This document shows, one piece after another, positions 1 to 7,694 of a stretch of DNA of 50,575 bases. The translations under genes and the position numbers were made by a program. Below the pieces are notes generated by a model. The model saw only the letters and a program-made list of their open reading frames with translations, had not been told where the DNA came from and did not search any database. Origin of the DNA: Aeromonas finlandensis (GTDB taxonomy: Bacteria; Pseudomonadota; Gammaproteobacteria; Enterobacterales; Aeromonadaceae); the NCBI RefSeq assembly GCF_000764645.1, contig NZ_JRGK01000268.1, forward strand, positions 1 through 50,575, read 5' to 3'. The first letter of the stretch is position 1; each line of letters begins with the position of its first letter.

Positions 1-150
1 TTGGTGTTTTTAGCGTGTTAAACAGCCAATATCTTGCTTTTGTCTGCCGCAAGAGAACTAAAAAGCCGGTTATTTCCACCATCTCCTGGCTATATCAGAG
101 CCTTATTAGCTTCATTAACAGCCATTTGAACGCCTCTACAGGCGGTCAAA

Positions 151-278
151 TCAGGCTTCTGCCGCTTGCTGGCTATAGGGCAGTGCCATATTGACCACCC
201 CCTCTTCCATCTGGACGTCGATCTTGAAGCCACGTCGCTGGCGAGGTTGGCTATGTCGCGATTGCCGGGCGTGGCGGA
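151..278 (-). pseudogene. C-terminal remnant of a GNAT-type acetyltransferase, frameshifted
   Basis: Reading the minus strand from 278, one frame gives SATPGNRDIANLASDV. The next frame gives GFKIDVQMEEGVVNMALPYS, then QQAAEA and a stop at 153-151. Restoring one lost base near 232 joins them as ...LASDVGFKID..., which has the shape of GNAT motif B (N..M..LA...GF). My impression is that it resembles the C-terminal end of Pat/YfiQ-type protein acetyltransferases, but that is from memory. No start codon or upstream domain exists, because the frame is closed by a stop at 281-279 and the yijD terminator follows. Codon choice looks like a real gene of this genome. A hairpin (125-150) sits just after the stop. 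The fragment is probably the tail of a deleted gene. Confidence 0.4.
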
Positions 279-295
279 TTAATCAGGTACAGCGC

Positions 296-334
296 AAACA
301 AAGAGGCCTTCCCGTTGGGAAGGCCTCTTTGTTT
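296..334. terminator. Strong bidirectional terminator after yijD
   Basis: A perfect 18-bp stem (296-313 with 317-334) closes on a 3-base GTT loop. It starts with A residues and ends in TTTTATC on the plus strand, with the mirror T-run on the minus strand. It lies 37 bases after the yijD stop and probably ends the minus-strand fabR-yijD transcript. Confidence 0.85.
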
Positions 335-370
335 TATCTATCAGGTGATTACCATCACTCGGTCGATTTA

Positions 371-736
371 TCAGGGCTTCTCTTTCTTGCCAATGCTCAG
401 GCCCAGCTTGATGGAGAGAGCCGCCAGTAGCAGCAGCATCATGATCAGGGAGAAGAAGTTACTGCCGAGTTCCGGGTATTGCACCTTGAGCAGCGCAGAG
501 TGGCCGAAAGCACCGATAAAGAAGCAGAGCAGGGTACAGATGGGGGTGTTGCCCACCATGGGTTCATGGCGATAGTGCTGGAACAGCTGATAGGCTGCCA
601 ACCAGAGGGCAATCAGCGGGAAGAAGGAGAAGGGCACGACCGAGTTGGTCAGCACTGCCAGAGAGGCATCGCCACAGATGCCAATCAGCATTGCCATGGC
701 GAGCGGTTTTTTCGGGATCATAAGCTGTTCAGGCAT
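371..736 (-). CDS. yijD: YijD-family inner membrane protein (DUF1422)
   Basis: This is a small hydrophobic protein of about 121 residues with several predicted membrane helices; the segments MAMLIGICGDASLAVL and FSLIMMLLLLAALSI are clearly membrane-like. In E. coli, yijD sits directly downstream of fabR and its function is unknown. Here it also follows fabR, with only about 20 bases between the fabR stop and the start chosen. I prefer the start MPEQLMIP at 736 because GGAG lies about 7 bases upstream. Starts at 772 and 748 would overlap fabR and lack a good ribosome site. Assignment rests on size, hydrophobicity and synteny. Confidence 0.8.
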   Translation of the reverse strand: MPEQLMIPKKPLAMAMLIGICGDASLAVLTNSVVPFSFFPLIALWLAAYQLFQHYRHEPMVGNTPICTLLCFFIGAFGHSALLKVQYPELGSNFFSLIMMLLLLAALSIKLGLSIGKKEKP

Positions 737-755
737 GTCGTTCTCCATCCTGTGG

Positions 756-1388
756 TCATGGGTGAGGTTCACGGCGCTTCTGGTTTTGTACCTCGGCGCC
801 CATGGCGATCATCCGCAGTTGGCGAATTGTACGGTCGGAGAGTGCCCGGCACTCTTCGCTGGTCATGTCGAGTGCATCGGCACCGGCACTGAAGACGATG
901 GTGACCATGGCTTCTGCCTGGATGTAGGCATCTTCCCGTGGCGCTTCGGTGGTGGCTTCCAGATAATCGGTCAGCTCGGCAATGAAGTGCTGGATCTCGC
1001 GAGCTACCGCCTGACGAAAGGCGGCCGAGGTGCCGGATCGCTCCCGCAGCAGCAGCCGGAAGATGTTGGGGTTGTTCTCGACGAACTCCATAAAGGTCTG
1101 CACCGAGGTGCTGATGACACTGCCACCACCGGCAATGCGCTGGCGTGCCTGGCGCATCAGTTGGCGCAGGGTGAGACCCCCTTCGTCAACCAGGGTCAGG
1201 CCCAGTTCCTCCATATCGCGAAAGTGGCGATAGAAAGAGGTGGGAGCGATACCCGCTTCACGAGCGACTTCCCGCAGGCTGAGATTGGAGAAACTCCGAT
1301 TGGCGCACAGTTGGCTGAATGCAGCATCGATCAATGTACGCCGGGTTTTTTCTTTTTGTTGAGCGCGAATACCCACGAAATCAGTCAC
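756..1388 (-). CDS. fabR: FabR, TetR-family repressor of unsaturated fatty acid synthesis
   Basis: This 210-residue protein has a TetR-type N-terminal helix-turn-helix (about residues 35-60, with [20 protein letters not shown]), followed by the helical ligand domain. In E. coli, FabR senses the balance of unsaturated and saturated acyl-ACP or acyl-CoA and represses fabA and fabB. The pairing with yijD downstream matches the E. coli arrangement. Here the divergent neighbour is a delta-9 desaturase instead of sthA, so FabR is a natural candidate regulator of that gene too. The paralogue DesT, which regulates desaturases in Pseudomonas, is an alternative name. The yijD synteny favours FabR. Confidence 0.9.
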   Translation of the reverse strand: MTDFVGIRAQQKEKTRRTLIDAAFSQLCANRSFSNLSLREVAREAGIAPTSFYRHFRDMEELGLTLVDEGGLTLRQLMRQARQRIAGGGSVISTSVQTFMEFVENNPNIFRLLLRERSGTSAAFRQAVAREIQHFIAELTDYLEATTEAPREDAYIQAEAMVTIVFSAGADALDMTSEECRALSDRTIRQLRMIAMGAEVQNQKRREPHP

Positions 1389-1490
1389 CTTCAGCTTATT
1401 GAGGCCAAATGATAACCCGAAGGCGCCTCAGGGGTCAGGTTTGTATCCTACTTTTTTACCATTGACCGTGAGGAAATCGCCATAGAAAAT

Positions 1491-1508
1491 GGCTAACAGC
1501 TGTTCGCT
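1491..1508. promoter_or_regulatory. Candidate FabR operator in front of the desaturase gene
   Basis: The 18-bp imperfect palindrome GGCTAACAGCTGTTCGCT has a perfect AACAGCTGTT core and 14 of 18 symmetric positions. From memory it resembles FabR/DesT sites, which have AGCG and CGCT ends around a TGT..ACA core. A possible promoter, TTGACC at 1463-1468 with a weak -10 near 1485-1490, would place the transcription start inside this palindrome, a classic repressor position. The match and promoter are inferences. Confidence 0.5.
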
Positions 1509-1524
1509 GAAAGGATGCAATGAG

Positions 1525-2643
1525 ATGGCCAGACCCCCCATTATTTTGACTAATACCCTGCTGTTCTCCCTTTCCGGGATAGTGGCGCTGATTGTCGTGC
1601 CCTGGTACGGCGTGACCCACGGTTACGATCTCTGGCAGTGGGCCAGTTTCCTGTTGTTGTTCTGCCTGAGTGGTCTCTCCATCACTGCAGGCTATCACCG
1701 GCTCTGGTCGCACAAGGCCTATAAGGCGCACCCCGCTTTGCAGTGGTTGTTTGCCATCGGCGGTGCGTTGGCGCTGCAGAATTCGGCATTGCACTGGTCG
1801 GCCGATCATCGCCGTCATCATCGCCATGTGGATGACAACGAAAAAGACCCCTACAGCGCGGGGCGCGGTTTCTGGTATTCCCACATCGGCTGGATGTTGC
1901 GGGAGCATCAGGGAGAGCGCTATGGCGATTACAGCAATGTGCGGGATCTGCAGAACAACCCCGTGGTCGCGTTTCAGCATCGCCACTATCTGGCGCTGGT
2001 GCTGGCGACCAATCTGGGCCTGCCGCTGCTGTTTGGCCTGATCCACGGGGACCTGCTAGGCATGCTGCTGTTGGCGGGCGTGCTGCGGATGGTGATGACT
2101 CACCACACCACCTTCTTTATCAATTCGCTGGCCCATATCTGGGGCAGTCAGCCCTATACCGACCGCAATACCGCTCGCGACAACGGCATCCTGGCCTTTT
2201 TCACCTTTGGCGAGGGATACCACAACTTTCACCACCTGTTCGAGAATGACTACCGCAACGGCATTCACTGGTGGCAGTTCGATCCGACCAAGTGGCTGAT
2301 CCGGCTCGCCTCCTGGTGCGGTCTGGCGGGGGACCTCAGATCCTCACCGGAGGAGCGTATTGAGCAGGCCCGGTTGCAGATGCAGCTGAAGCGGGCGCAA
2401 GCCAGATTGCGCAAGCAGGAAGATCGCGAACTGTGGCTGGCGCTGCTACAGGAGGAGTACGACAAGCTGAGCCAGCAGCTGCAACACTACTATGCCAGTC
2501 GCAAACGGCTGCTGGAGCTGCGCAAGCGCAAGGCGCTGGCGCGCTATGACAGCCTCAAGCTGCAACTGGAGTACCGAGCCCTGCGGGACGGCGTTATCGC
2601 TGGTAAACGCAACTGGAGTCGCCTGCTGGCAGGCATTGCATGA
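1525..2643 (+). CDS. Acyl-CoA/acyl-lipid delta-9 fatty acid desaturase
   Basis: This is a membrane di-iron desaturase that introduces a cis double bond into a saturated acyl chain using oxygen. All three histidine boxes are present (numbering from this start): HRLWSH at about 58-63, HRRHH at about 95-99, and HNFHH at about 233-237. Paired hydrophobic helices lie between them. After about residue 268 comes a charged, Arg/Glu/Gln-rich coiled-coil-like tail of roughly 95 residues, which is longer than in the simplest family members. An alternative start at 1489 adds 12 residues. I prefer 1525 because AAGGA lies 9 bases upstream and the candidate operator occupies 1491-1508. The gene is divergent from fabR. 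Confidence 0.93.
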   Translation: MARPPIILTNTLLFSLSGIVALIVVPWYGVTHGYDLWQWASFLLLFCLSGLSITAGYHRLWSHKAYKAHPALQWLFAIGGALALQNSALHWSADHRRHHRHVDDNEKDPYSAGRGFWYSHIGWMLREHQGERYGDYSNVRDLQNNPVVAFQHRHYLALVLATNLGLPLLFGLIHGDLLGMLLLAGVLRMVMTHHTTFFINSLAHIWGSQPYTDRNTARDNGILAFFTFGEGYHNFHHLFENDYRNGIHWWQFDPTKWLIRLASWCGLAGDLRSSPEERIEQARLQMQLKRAQARLRKQEDRELWLALLQEEYDKLSQQLQHYYASRKRLLELRKRKALARYDSLKLQLEYRALRDGVIAGKRNWSRLLAGIA

Positions 2644-2657
2644 TGCTTTTCTGGTAT

Positions 2658-2711
2658 CACGCATACCAAAGAGAAGACCGCCAGCTGGCGGTCTTCTCTT
2701 TGGTATGCGTG
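2658..2711. terminator. Perfect 54-bp palindrome, bidirectional terminator
   Basis: Bases 2658-2684 are the exact reverse complement of 2685-2711, with no spacer. The centre is CCAGCTGG and the inner arms carry AAAGAGAAGACCGCC. It lies exactly between the convergent desaturase (ending 2643) and the small minus-strand gene (ending 2722), so a shared terminator is the simplest role. The distal arms are not a clean T-run. Confidence 0.75.
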
Positions 2712-2721
2712 TTTGAACGGG

Positions 2722-2877
2722 CTAGTTGGCTTGGCTCTGCTGTTGCTGCAACTGATCCAGTGCCTGTTGCTCCTGCTGGCTGAGACCCAGCTGTTCGCAG
2801 GCCTGCTCAAAGCTGATCCCCAGATGGCACATCATGATATCGATGGCGGGCAGATAGTTTTTCATAGCTTCTTCCAT
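2722..2877 (-). CDS. Small glutamine-rich protein, 51 residues, function unknown
   Basis: The minus strand encodes a protein starting MEEAMKNYLPAIDIMMCHLG and ending in a Gln-rich stretch (LSQQEQQALDQLQQQQSQAN). A very good ribosome site, GGAGGATCACC, ends immediately before the ATG at 2877. The reading frame fills the gap between the desaturase and the YhhN gene and ends just before the 54-bp palindrome. The predicted structure is helical with a short coiled-coil tail and no membrane segment. I do not recognise the family. Confidence 0.7.
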   Translation of the reverse strand: MEEAMKNYLPAIDIMMCHLGISFEQACEQLGLSQQEQQALDQLQQQQSQAN

Positions 2878-3052
2878 GGTGATCCTCCAGACCCGTCTCT
2901 TATGCCCTGAACCACTCGATGCGGCAATTAGACTTTAGGCTTAGTCTGTCCATTTGATAAGCACCCCTGCCACTGGGGGAGGGAATTTGTTACCCTGCAC
3001 CATGATAAAAACGGTTGCCGTATGACTGCGAGCAACAGGTGAGGAGCAGGGC

Positions 3053-3679
3053 ATGTTATTGAGTTTCTTGATCATCGCTTCAGGTTGGTGGCATATCCGT
3101 GCCGCCTACGGTTCAGACAGCCGCCAGTTCTATATCAGCAAGCCGCTGACCATGCTGTTTATCATCGCGTTGGCGTTCGGCTATCAGAGTTATGACCACG
3201 ACGGTTCTCACGCCTGGATCCTGCTCGGTCTCTGCCTCTCGCTGGCGGGCGATGTGCTGCTGATGCTGCCAAGCGATCGCTTCATTCAGGGGTTGGCGGC
3301 ATTTCTTGTCGCGCATCTCTGCTATATCGTCGGCTTTGCCCAGGGGCCGTTGGTGCTCAATCTGGTGGATGGTTTGCTGCTGTTGCTGATCGCCGGCATG
3401 GTATTTGGCCTGCTGTGGGGCAAGCTGGGGGAGATGCGGATCCCGGTCTTCTGCTACATGCTGGTGATCATCGGCATGGCCTGGGTGGCCGCCGGTGCCT
3501 GGCATGCCTCTCTCACTGCCGGTTCTGCCGCCGCTCTGGTGGGGGCGCTGATGTTCCTCTTCTCCGACAGCATGCTAGCGCTCGATCGCTTCCGCCGGCC
3601 TTTTCCCCACGCTCGCGCCTGGGTCATGAGCAGCTACTTCGCTGCGCAATTCCTGATCGCGGGGTCGCTGGCGGGCTAA
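3053..3679 (+). CDS. YhhN-family integral membrane protein (lysoplasmalogenase-like)
   Basis: This 208-residue, strongly hydrophobic protein has about seven or eight membrane helices. Family-typical blocks include YISKPLTMLFIIALAF near residue 27 and CLSLAGDVLLMLP near residue 62, where the Asp is conserved. The YhhN/TMEM86 family includes lysoplasmalogenases, which hydrolyse the vinyl-ether bond of lysoplasmalogens; the bacterial substrate is usually unproven. GGAG lies upstream of the ATG. A shared terminator at 3712-3737 separates it from the convergent efflux gene. Confidence 0.85.
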   Translation: MLLSFLIIASGWWHIRAAYGSDSRQFYISKPLTMLFIIALAFGYQSYDHDGSHAWILLGLCLSLAGDVLLMLPSDRFIQGLAAFLVAHLCYIVGFAQGPLVLNLVDGLLLLLIAGMVFGLLWGKLGEMRIPVFCYMLVIIGMAWVAAGAWHASLTAGSAAALVGALMFLFSDSMLALDRFRRPFPHARAWVMSSYFAAQFLIAGSLAG

Positions 3680-3711
3680 CGCCATCTGGTTGAGTGCAGG
3701 TAACAGATAAA

Positions 3712-3737
3712 GAAAAACGGGCGCTTGCCCGTTTTTC
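3712..3737. terminator. Bidirectional terminator between YhhN gene and efflux operon
   Basis: The stem GAAAAACGGGC / GCCCGTTTTTC has a 4-base loop, with an A-run on one side and a T-run on the other, so it works in both directions. It lies between convergent genes ending at 3679 and 3759. Confidence 0.85.
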
Positions 3738-3758
3738 GTTTTATGCCTCGGCTGTTTT

Positions 3759-5312
3759 TCACGCCTCTAGCGGCTCGGCATCCGCTGTCTGTGGGGCGGG
3801 GGATTTGAGCAACAGCATCAGGCCGCTGGCGATCAGCAGGAAGATCCCCATGATGTAGAACACCTGGTTGTAGGCCATGATGGCCGCTTCCCGGTTGATG
3901 GTGTTGGCCAGTATGGCCCGCGCTTGCTGCTGGGCAATCTCGGGGCCTGAGCCCTGCGCCATCATGCTCTGGGCCAGTTGTAGCAGGTAGCTCTGCCCTT
4001 CGATACTGCTGGCGGCCAGAGTGCTGCCGATCTGCAGTGCATGGGTGCGGGTATCGTTGTCGAGCAGGGTCGCGATGATGGCGATACCGAACGCGCCGCC
4101 GAGGTTGCGCAGCACGTTGAGCAGGGTTGAGGAGGAGGGGATCTCGTCGTGGCTCAGACTGGCGGTGGCGACCAGGGAGAGTGGTACCATGATGAAGGGC
4201 TGCCCCAGCGCCCGCACGATCAGCGACTGGATCAGTTGCGGCCCGGCGTAGTCGGCACTCATGTTGACGTTCATAAAACAGCTGACGGCGAAGATCAGAA
4301 AGCCAAAGCTCACCAGATAGCGCGGGTCTATCTTGTGGGTCAGCCTGGGCACCAGTGGCAGCACCAGCAGTTGCGGCAGCCCCATCCACATCAGCACCTC
4401 GCCGATTTCCAGCGCGTTGTAGTTATGGATCTGGGTCATGTAGAGCGGCAGCACATAGATGGAACCCATCAGCGCCATGCCGAGGATCAGATAGGCGAAG
4501 CAGGCCAGCGCGAAGCGCGGGTTGTGCAGCAGCCGCAGATTGACCAGCGGGTGACGGCGGATCAGCTGGCTGATGACAAAGAACACCAGCGCCACCACCG
4601 AAATGACCGCCAGTCGCACGATGAAGCTTGAGCCGAACCAGTCCTCCCGGTTGCCCTCCTCCAGTACTACCTCCAGCAAGCCGAGGCCGAGTGCCATGGT
4701 GACGATGCCGATGAGATCCACCCGCTTGATCACGGCCCAGTCCACCGGCTTTTTGTCCAGTCCATGGGCCAGCATGGCCATCACCAGCAGTCCCGGCGGC
4801 ACGTTGAGATAGAAGATGTAGTGCCACGACATCTGCTCGGTGAGCCAGCCGCCGAGGGTCGGGCCGATGGCGGGAGCGAAGGTGGCACAGAGGCCAAACA
4901 GCGCCATGCCGGTGGCCCGCTTCTGTAGCGGCAACAGGGTGACGATGAGGGAGAAGGCCATCGGGATCAGTGCCCCGCCGGTGAAGCCCTGCAGCGCCCG
5001 GAAGACGATCATGCTGGTGAGGTTCCAGCTGAACGAGCAGAGCACGGAGGCGACGATAAAGGCGCCGGTGGTCCACAGCAGGTAGCGGCGCACGCTCAGC
5101 CCCCGGCTCAACCAGCCGCTCAGGGGGATGGCGATCATCTCCGCTACCAGATAGGAGGTGGAGATCCAGGAGCTTTCGCTCAGGGTGGCAGAGAGCGCCC
5201 CCTGAATGTCCTTCAGGGAGGCATTGGTGATCTGGATATCGAGGATGGCCATGAAGGCGCCGATAAGGCCCCCCATGACTGCGATCCAGTTGCGACGTGG
5301 AATGGGTTCCAT
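3759..5312 (-). CDS. DHA2-family multidrug efflux MFS transporter (EmrB/QacA type)
   Basis: This 517-residue transporter has the 14-helix pattern of the drug:H+ antiporter-2 family. Family features include AILDIQITNASLKDIQGAL at the N-terminus (residues about 22-40), GWLSRGLSVRRYLLW (motif A region, about 66-80), and GPTLGGWLTEQMSWHYIFY (about 149-167). It would export hydrophobic compounds through the inner membrane, using the adjacent HlyD-type protein as a periplasmic adaptor. Its ATG overlaps the stop of the adaptor gene by one base (TGATG), showing translational coupling. No outer-membrane channel gene is next to it, so TolC is the likely partner. The substrate is unknown. Confidence 0.93.
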   Translation of the reverse strand: MEPIPRRNWIAVMGGLIGAFMAILDIQITNASLKDIQGALSATLSESSWISTSYLVAEMIAIPLSGWLSRGLSVRRYLLWTTGAFIVASVLCSFSWNLTSMIVFRALQGFTGGALIPMAFSLIVTLLPLQKRATGMALFGLCATFAPAIGPTLGGWLTEQMSWHYIFYLNVPPGLLVMAMLAHGLDKKPVDWAVIKRVDLIGIVTMALGLGLLEVVLEEGNREDWFGSSFIVRLAVISVVALVFFVISQLIRRHPLVNLRLLHNPRFALACFAYLILGMALMGSIYVLPLYMTQIHNYNALEIGEVLMWMGLPQLLVLPLVPRLTHKIDPRYLVSFGFLIFAVSCFMNVNMSADYAGPQLIQSLIVRALGQPFIMVPLSLVATASLSHDEIPSSSTLLNVLRNLGGAFGIAIIATLLDNDTRTHALQIGSTLAASSIEGQSYLLQLAQSMMAQGSGPEIAQQQARAILANTINREAAIMAYNQVFYIMGIFLLIASGLMLLLKSPAPQTADAEPLEA

Positions 5313-6364
5313 CAGTTGGCGGCAACCACGGGTTCAGGAGTACGGGTATCCACGATCACCTCGCTGGAGAGGCCCGGCAGCAGCTTGCCAGCCAGCGGGC
5401 CCGGCTCGGGGATGCGGATCTTGACCGGCACCCGCTGCACGATTTTGGTGAAGTTGCCGGTGGCATTCTCCGGCGGCAGCAGGGCGAACTTGGCGCCGGT
5501 CGCCGGAGCCAGGCTGTCGATGATCCCCTCGACCGGTTGATCCGGGTAGGCATCCAGCACCACTTCGACCTTCTGGCCCGGCTGCATATGGGCGAGCTGG
5601 GTCTCCTTGAAGTTGGCCTCGACCCACACCTGTTGCAGCGGCACCAGGCTGGCGACCTGCATGCCGGACTGGACGTAGAGCCCTTCCCGCAGGCTGCGCT
5701 TGCCGATGATGCCATCGGCGGGTGCCCGCAGTTCGGTGTAGCCGAGCTCCAGCTTGGCCTGCTCCAGTTGTGCTTCGCTCAATGCCAGCTTGGCCTGGTT
5801 CTGCTTGCGCTCGGCATCCAGTACCAGCAGCCGTTCACGGGCAGCCTGCAGGGCGGCTTTGGCCTCCTGGGCTTGCGCCTGATTGACCTGCAGACCGGCA
5901 CGCACCTCGTCCAGACTGTCTTGCGAGCTGTAGTGGCGCTGGTTGAGCTGGCTGATCCGGTTGACCTGCTGGCTGGCGCGCAGCTGTTCGGCGCTGGCAG
6001 AGACGACCTTGGCCTCGGCCTGCTGGATCAGACTCAGTTGTTGGGTGCGGGTGGCCGCCAGATTTTCGGCCGTTGCCTGATTGAGGTGCAGGTCGGCTTC
6101 GGCCTCCGCGACCTTGGTCCTGTATTCGCGATCATCGAGACGGGCGATCAGCTGGCCAGCCTTGACCGGCTGGTTATCGGTGACCAGCACTTCGCTGATA
6201 TAGCCGGGCAGCTTGGAGCTGATCCCGGTCACTTCACTCTGGAGATAGGCGTTGTCGGTGCTCTCAAAATAGCGGCCGTGAAGATACCAGTAACCGGCGA
6301 ACAGCAGACCGAGCAGCGCCAATATCATGGCTGCCAGTAGCGGGATTTTTTTATGTTGACTCAT
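5312..6364 (-). CDS. HlyD/EmrA-family membrane fusion protein
   Basis: This 350-residue periplasmic adaptor has one N-terminal membrane anchor (about residues 9-27, AAMILALLGLLFAGYWYLHG), then a biotinyl-lipoyl-like half motif (VTDNQPVKAGQLIARLDD, about 60-77). Long helical hairpin segments run from about 80 to 195, the second lipoyl half ends with LRAPADGIIGKR, and a beta-barrel C-terminus follows. It is the first gene of a two-gene efflux operon with the downstream MFS transporter. A LysR regulator is divergent, about 96 bases away, and probably controls the operon. Confidence 0.93.
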   Translation of the reverse strand: MSQHKKIPLLAAMILALLGLLFAGYWYLHGRYFESTDNAYLQSEVTGISSKLPGYISEVLVTDNQPVKAGQLIARLDDREYRTKVAEAEADLHLNQATAENLAATRTQQLSLIQQAEAKVVSASAEQLRASQQVNRISQLNQRHYSSQDSLDEVRAGLQVNQAQAQEAKAALQAARERLLVLDAERKQNQAKLALSEAQLEQAKLELGYTELRAPADGIIGKRSLREGLYVQSGMQVASLVPLQQVWVEANFKETQLAHMQPGQKVEVVLDAYPDQPVEGIIDSLAPATGAKFALLPPENATGNFTKIVQRVPVKIRIPEPGPLAGKLLPGLSSEVIVDTRTPEPVVAAN

Positions 6365-6460
6365 TTTTGTGGTTCCTGAACTTAAGGCGGGCAGGCTAAC
6401 ACTGGCTAACTGTTTCGATTAGTATTGATTTACGAGATATACAGTTTCACTGGTGCAACA

Positions 6461-7363
6461 ATGGATCTCAATGCCGCGTTAATTCTGGTACGTATTGTCG
6501 ATAAAGGCTCGTTTACTGCCGCCGCCCAAGAGCTGGGAATGACCAAAGCGATGGTCAGTCGTCGTATCGCCGAGCTGGAACAGCGGCTCGGGGTGCGGCT
6601 GCTCTACCGCTCCACCCGTCAGCTCACCCTGACCGAGGAGGGGGAGCAGTACTATCTGCACTGCAGCAAGGCGGTCGATGCCCTGACCGAAGCCGAGCTG
6701 ATGCTGAGCGCCAGCCAGCAGGAGGTGACCGGCACCCTCAAACTGGCGGTGCCCATCGAGACGGGGCAACTGGTGGTCGGGCGGCTGGTCGCCAAATTCT
6801 TGCAGGCCTATCCCGGTTTGCAGGTGGAGCTGGAGCTCACCAACCGGGTGGTGGACCCCATCAGTGAAGGGCTGGATGCGGTGGTGCGGATTGGTGACAT
6901 GAGCGACTCCAATCTGGCGGCACGCCGCCTCTGGAGTACCGGACGGCTGCTCTGTGCCAGCCCCGCTTATCTGGCGCGTAGCCCGGCAATCAAGCAGCCG
7001 GAGGATCTGGCTCGGCATGAACGGGTTGAGGTCAGCGGCAGTTTTCTCGCCTCCCACTGGTGCTTCGAGCTGGATGGTAGAGAGGTGCTGGTTGATCCGC
7101 CTTCTCGCTTCCGGGTCAATAACATTACTTGTGCTCGCGAGGCGGCGAAGGCGGGGCTGGGGGTGGCTTCGTTACCCGCTATGCTCTGTCAGGATGAGCT
7201 GGCCAGCGGCGAGTTGGTGGCCTTGCTGCCGGAGTGGCAGCAGCCCCGAGTGCCCATCTATCTTTTGTTTCCGGAGCGGCAACTGATGCCGCGCAAGCTG
7301 CGTGCTTTCATCGATTTCATGGTAGAAAATGGCGCCGAGTTCGGCATCGACAGGCTGTTGTAA
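6461..7363 (+). CDS. LysR-family regulator divergent from the efflux operon
   Basis: This is a 300-residue LysR-type activator or repressor. The N-terminal winged helix-turn-helix (residues about 1-60) contains GSFTAAAQELGMTKAMVSRR, typical of the CrgA/AaeR-like subgroup. The C-terminal co-inducer domain follows (about 90-295). The track allows a TTG start at 6425, but family proteins begin MDLNAALI, so I use the ATG at 6461; no strong ribosome site is visible for either. Being divergent from the EmrAB-type pair, it probably regulates it in response to a transported compound. Confidence 0.9.
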   Translation: MDLNAALILVRIVDKGSFTAAAQELGMTKAMVSRRIAELEQRLGVRLLYRSTRQLTLTEEGEQYYLHCSKAVDALTEAELMLSASQQEVTGTLKLAVPIETGQLVVGRLVAKFLQAYPGLQVELELTNRVVDPISEGLDAVVRIGDMSDSNLAARRLWSTGRLLCASPAYLARSPAIKQPEDLARHERVEVSGSFLASHWCFELDGREVLVDPPSRFRVNNITCAREAAKAGLGVASLPAMLCQDELASGELVALLPEWQQPRVPIYLLFPERQLMPRKLRAFIDFMVENGAEFGIDRLL

Positions 7364-7372
7364 GGGGGAGCT

Positions 7373-7687
7373 ATGGATAACTGGATCAATCTCTATCGCG
7401 CTTCTCACACTCTGGAGGCCCATGCCCTGAAAGGCGCGTTGGAGGCGGAAGGGGTGGCGGTGCGCCTCAATGGCGATGGCTTGTCAGGGGCGTTTGGCGA
7501 GCTGCCGGTCGATATGTTGCAGGTGACCCTGATGGTACGGGCCGAGGACCGCAGCAAGGCGGGACGGGTGATCGAGCGCTATCAGCAGCGTCAGGGCAAT
7601 GGCTGGCTGTGTGGCCAGTGCGGGGAGGAGAACGGCGCCAACTTCGACGTCTGCTGGCGCTGTCATCACGATCCCCACGACAGCTGA
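7373..7687 (+). CDS. DUF2007 protein with C-terminal RanBP2-type zinc ribbon
   Basis: This is a 104-residue soluble protein. The N-terminal part (about 5-70: NLYRASHTLEAHALKGALEA) matches the DUF2007 'putative signal transducing protein' fold. The C-terminus has CGQCGEENGANFDVCWRC (C-X2-C-X10-C-X2-C), a RanBP2-like zinc finger. GGGGGAG lies just upstream of the ATG, and it starts 10 bases after the LysR gene, so the two may be cotranscribed. The biological role is not known. Confidence 0.85.
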   Translation: MDNWINLYRASHTLEAHALKGALEAEGVAVRLNGDGLSGAFGELPVDMLQVTLMVRAEDRSKAGRVIERYQQRQGNGWLCGQCGEENGANFDVCWRCHHDPHDS

Positions 7688-7694
7688 TCTTTCG

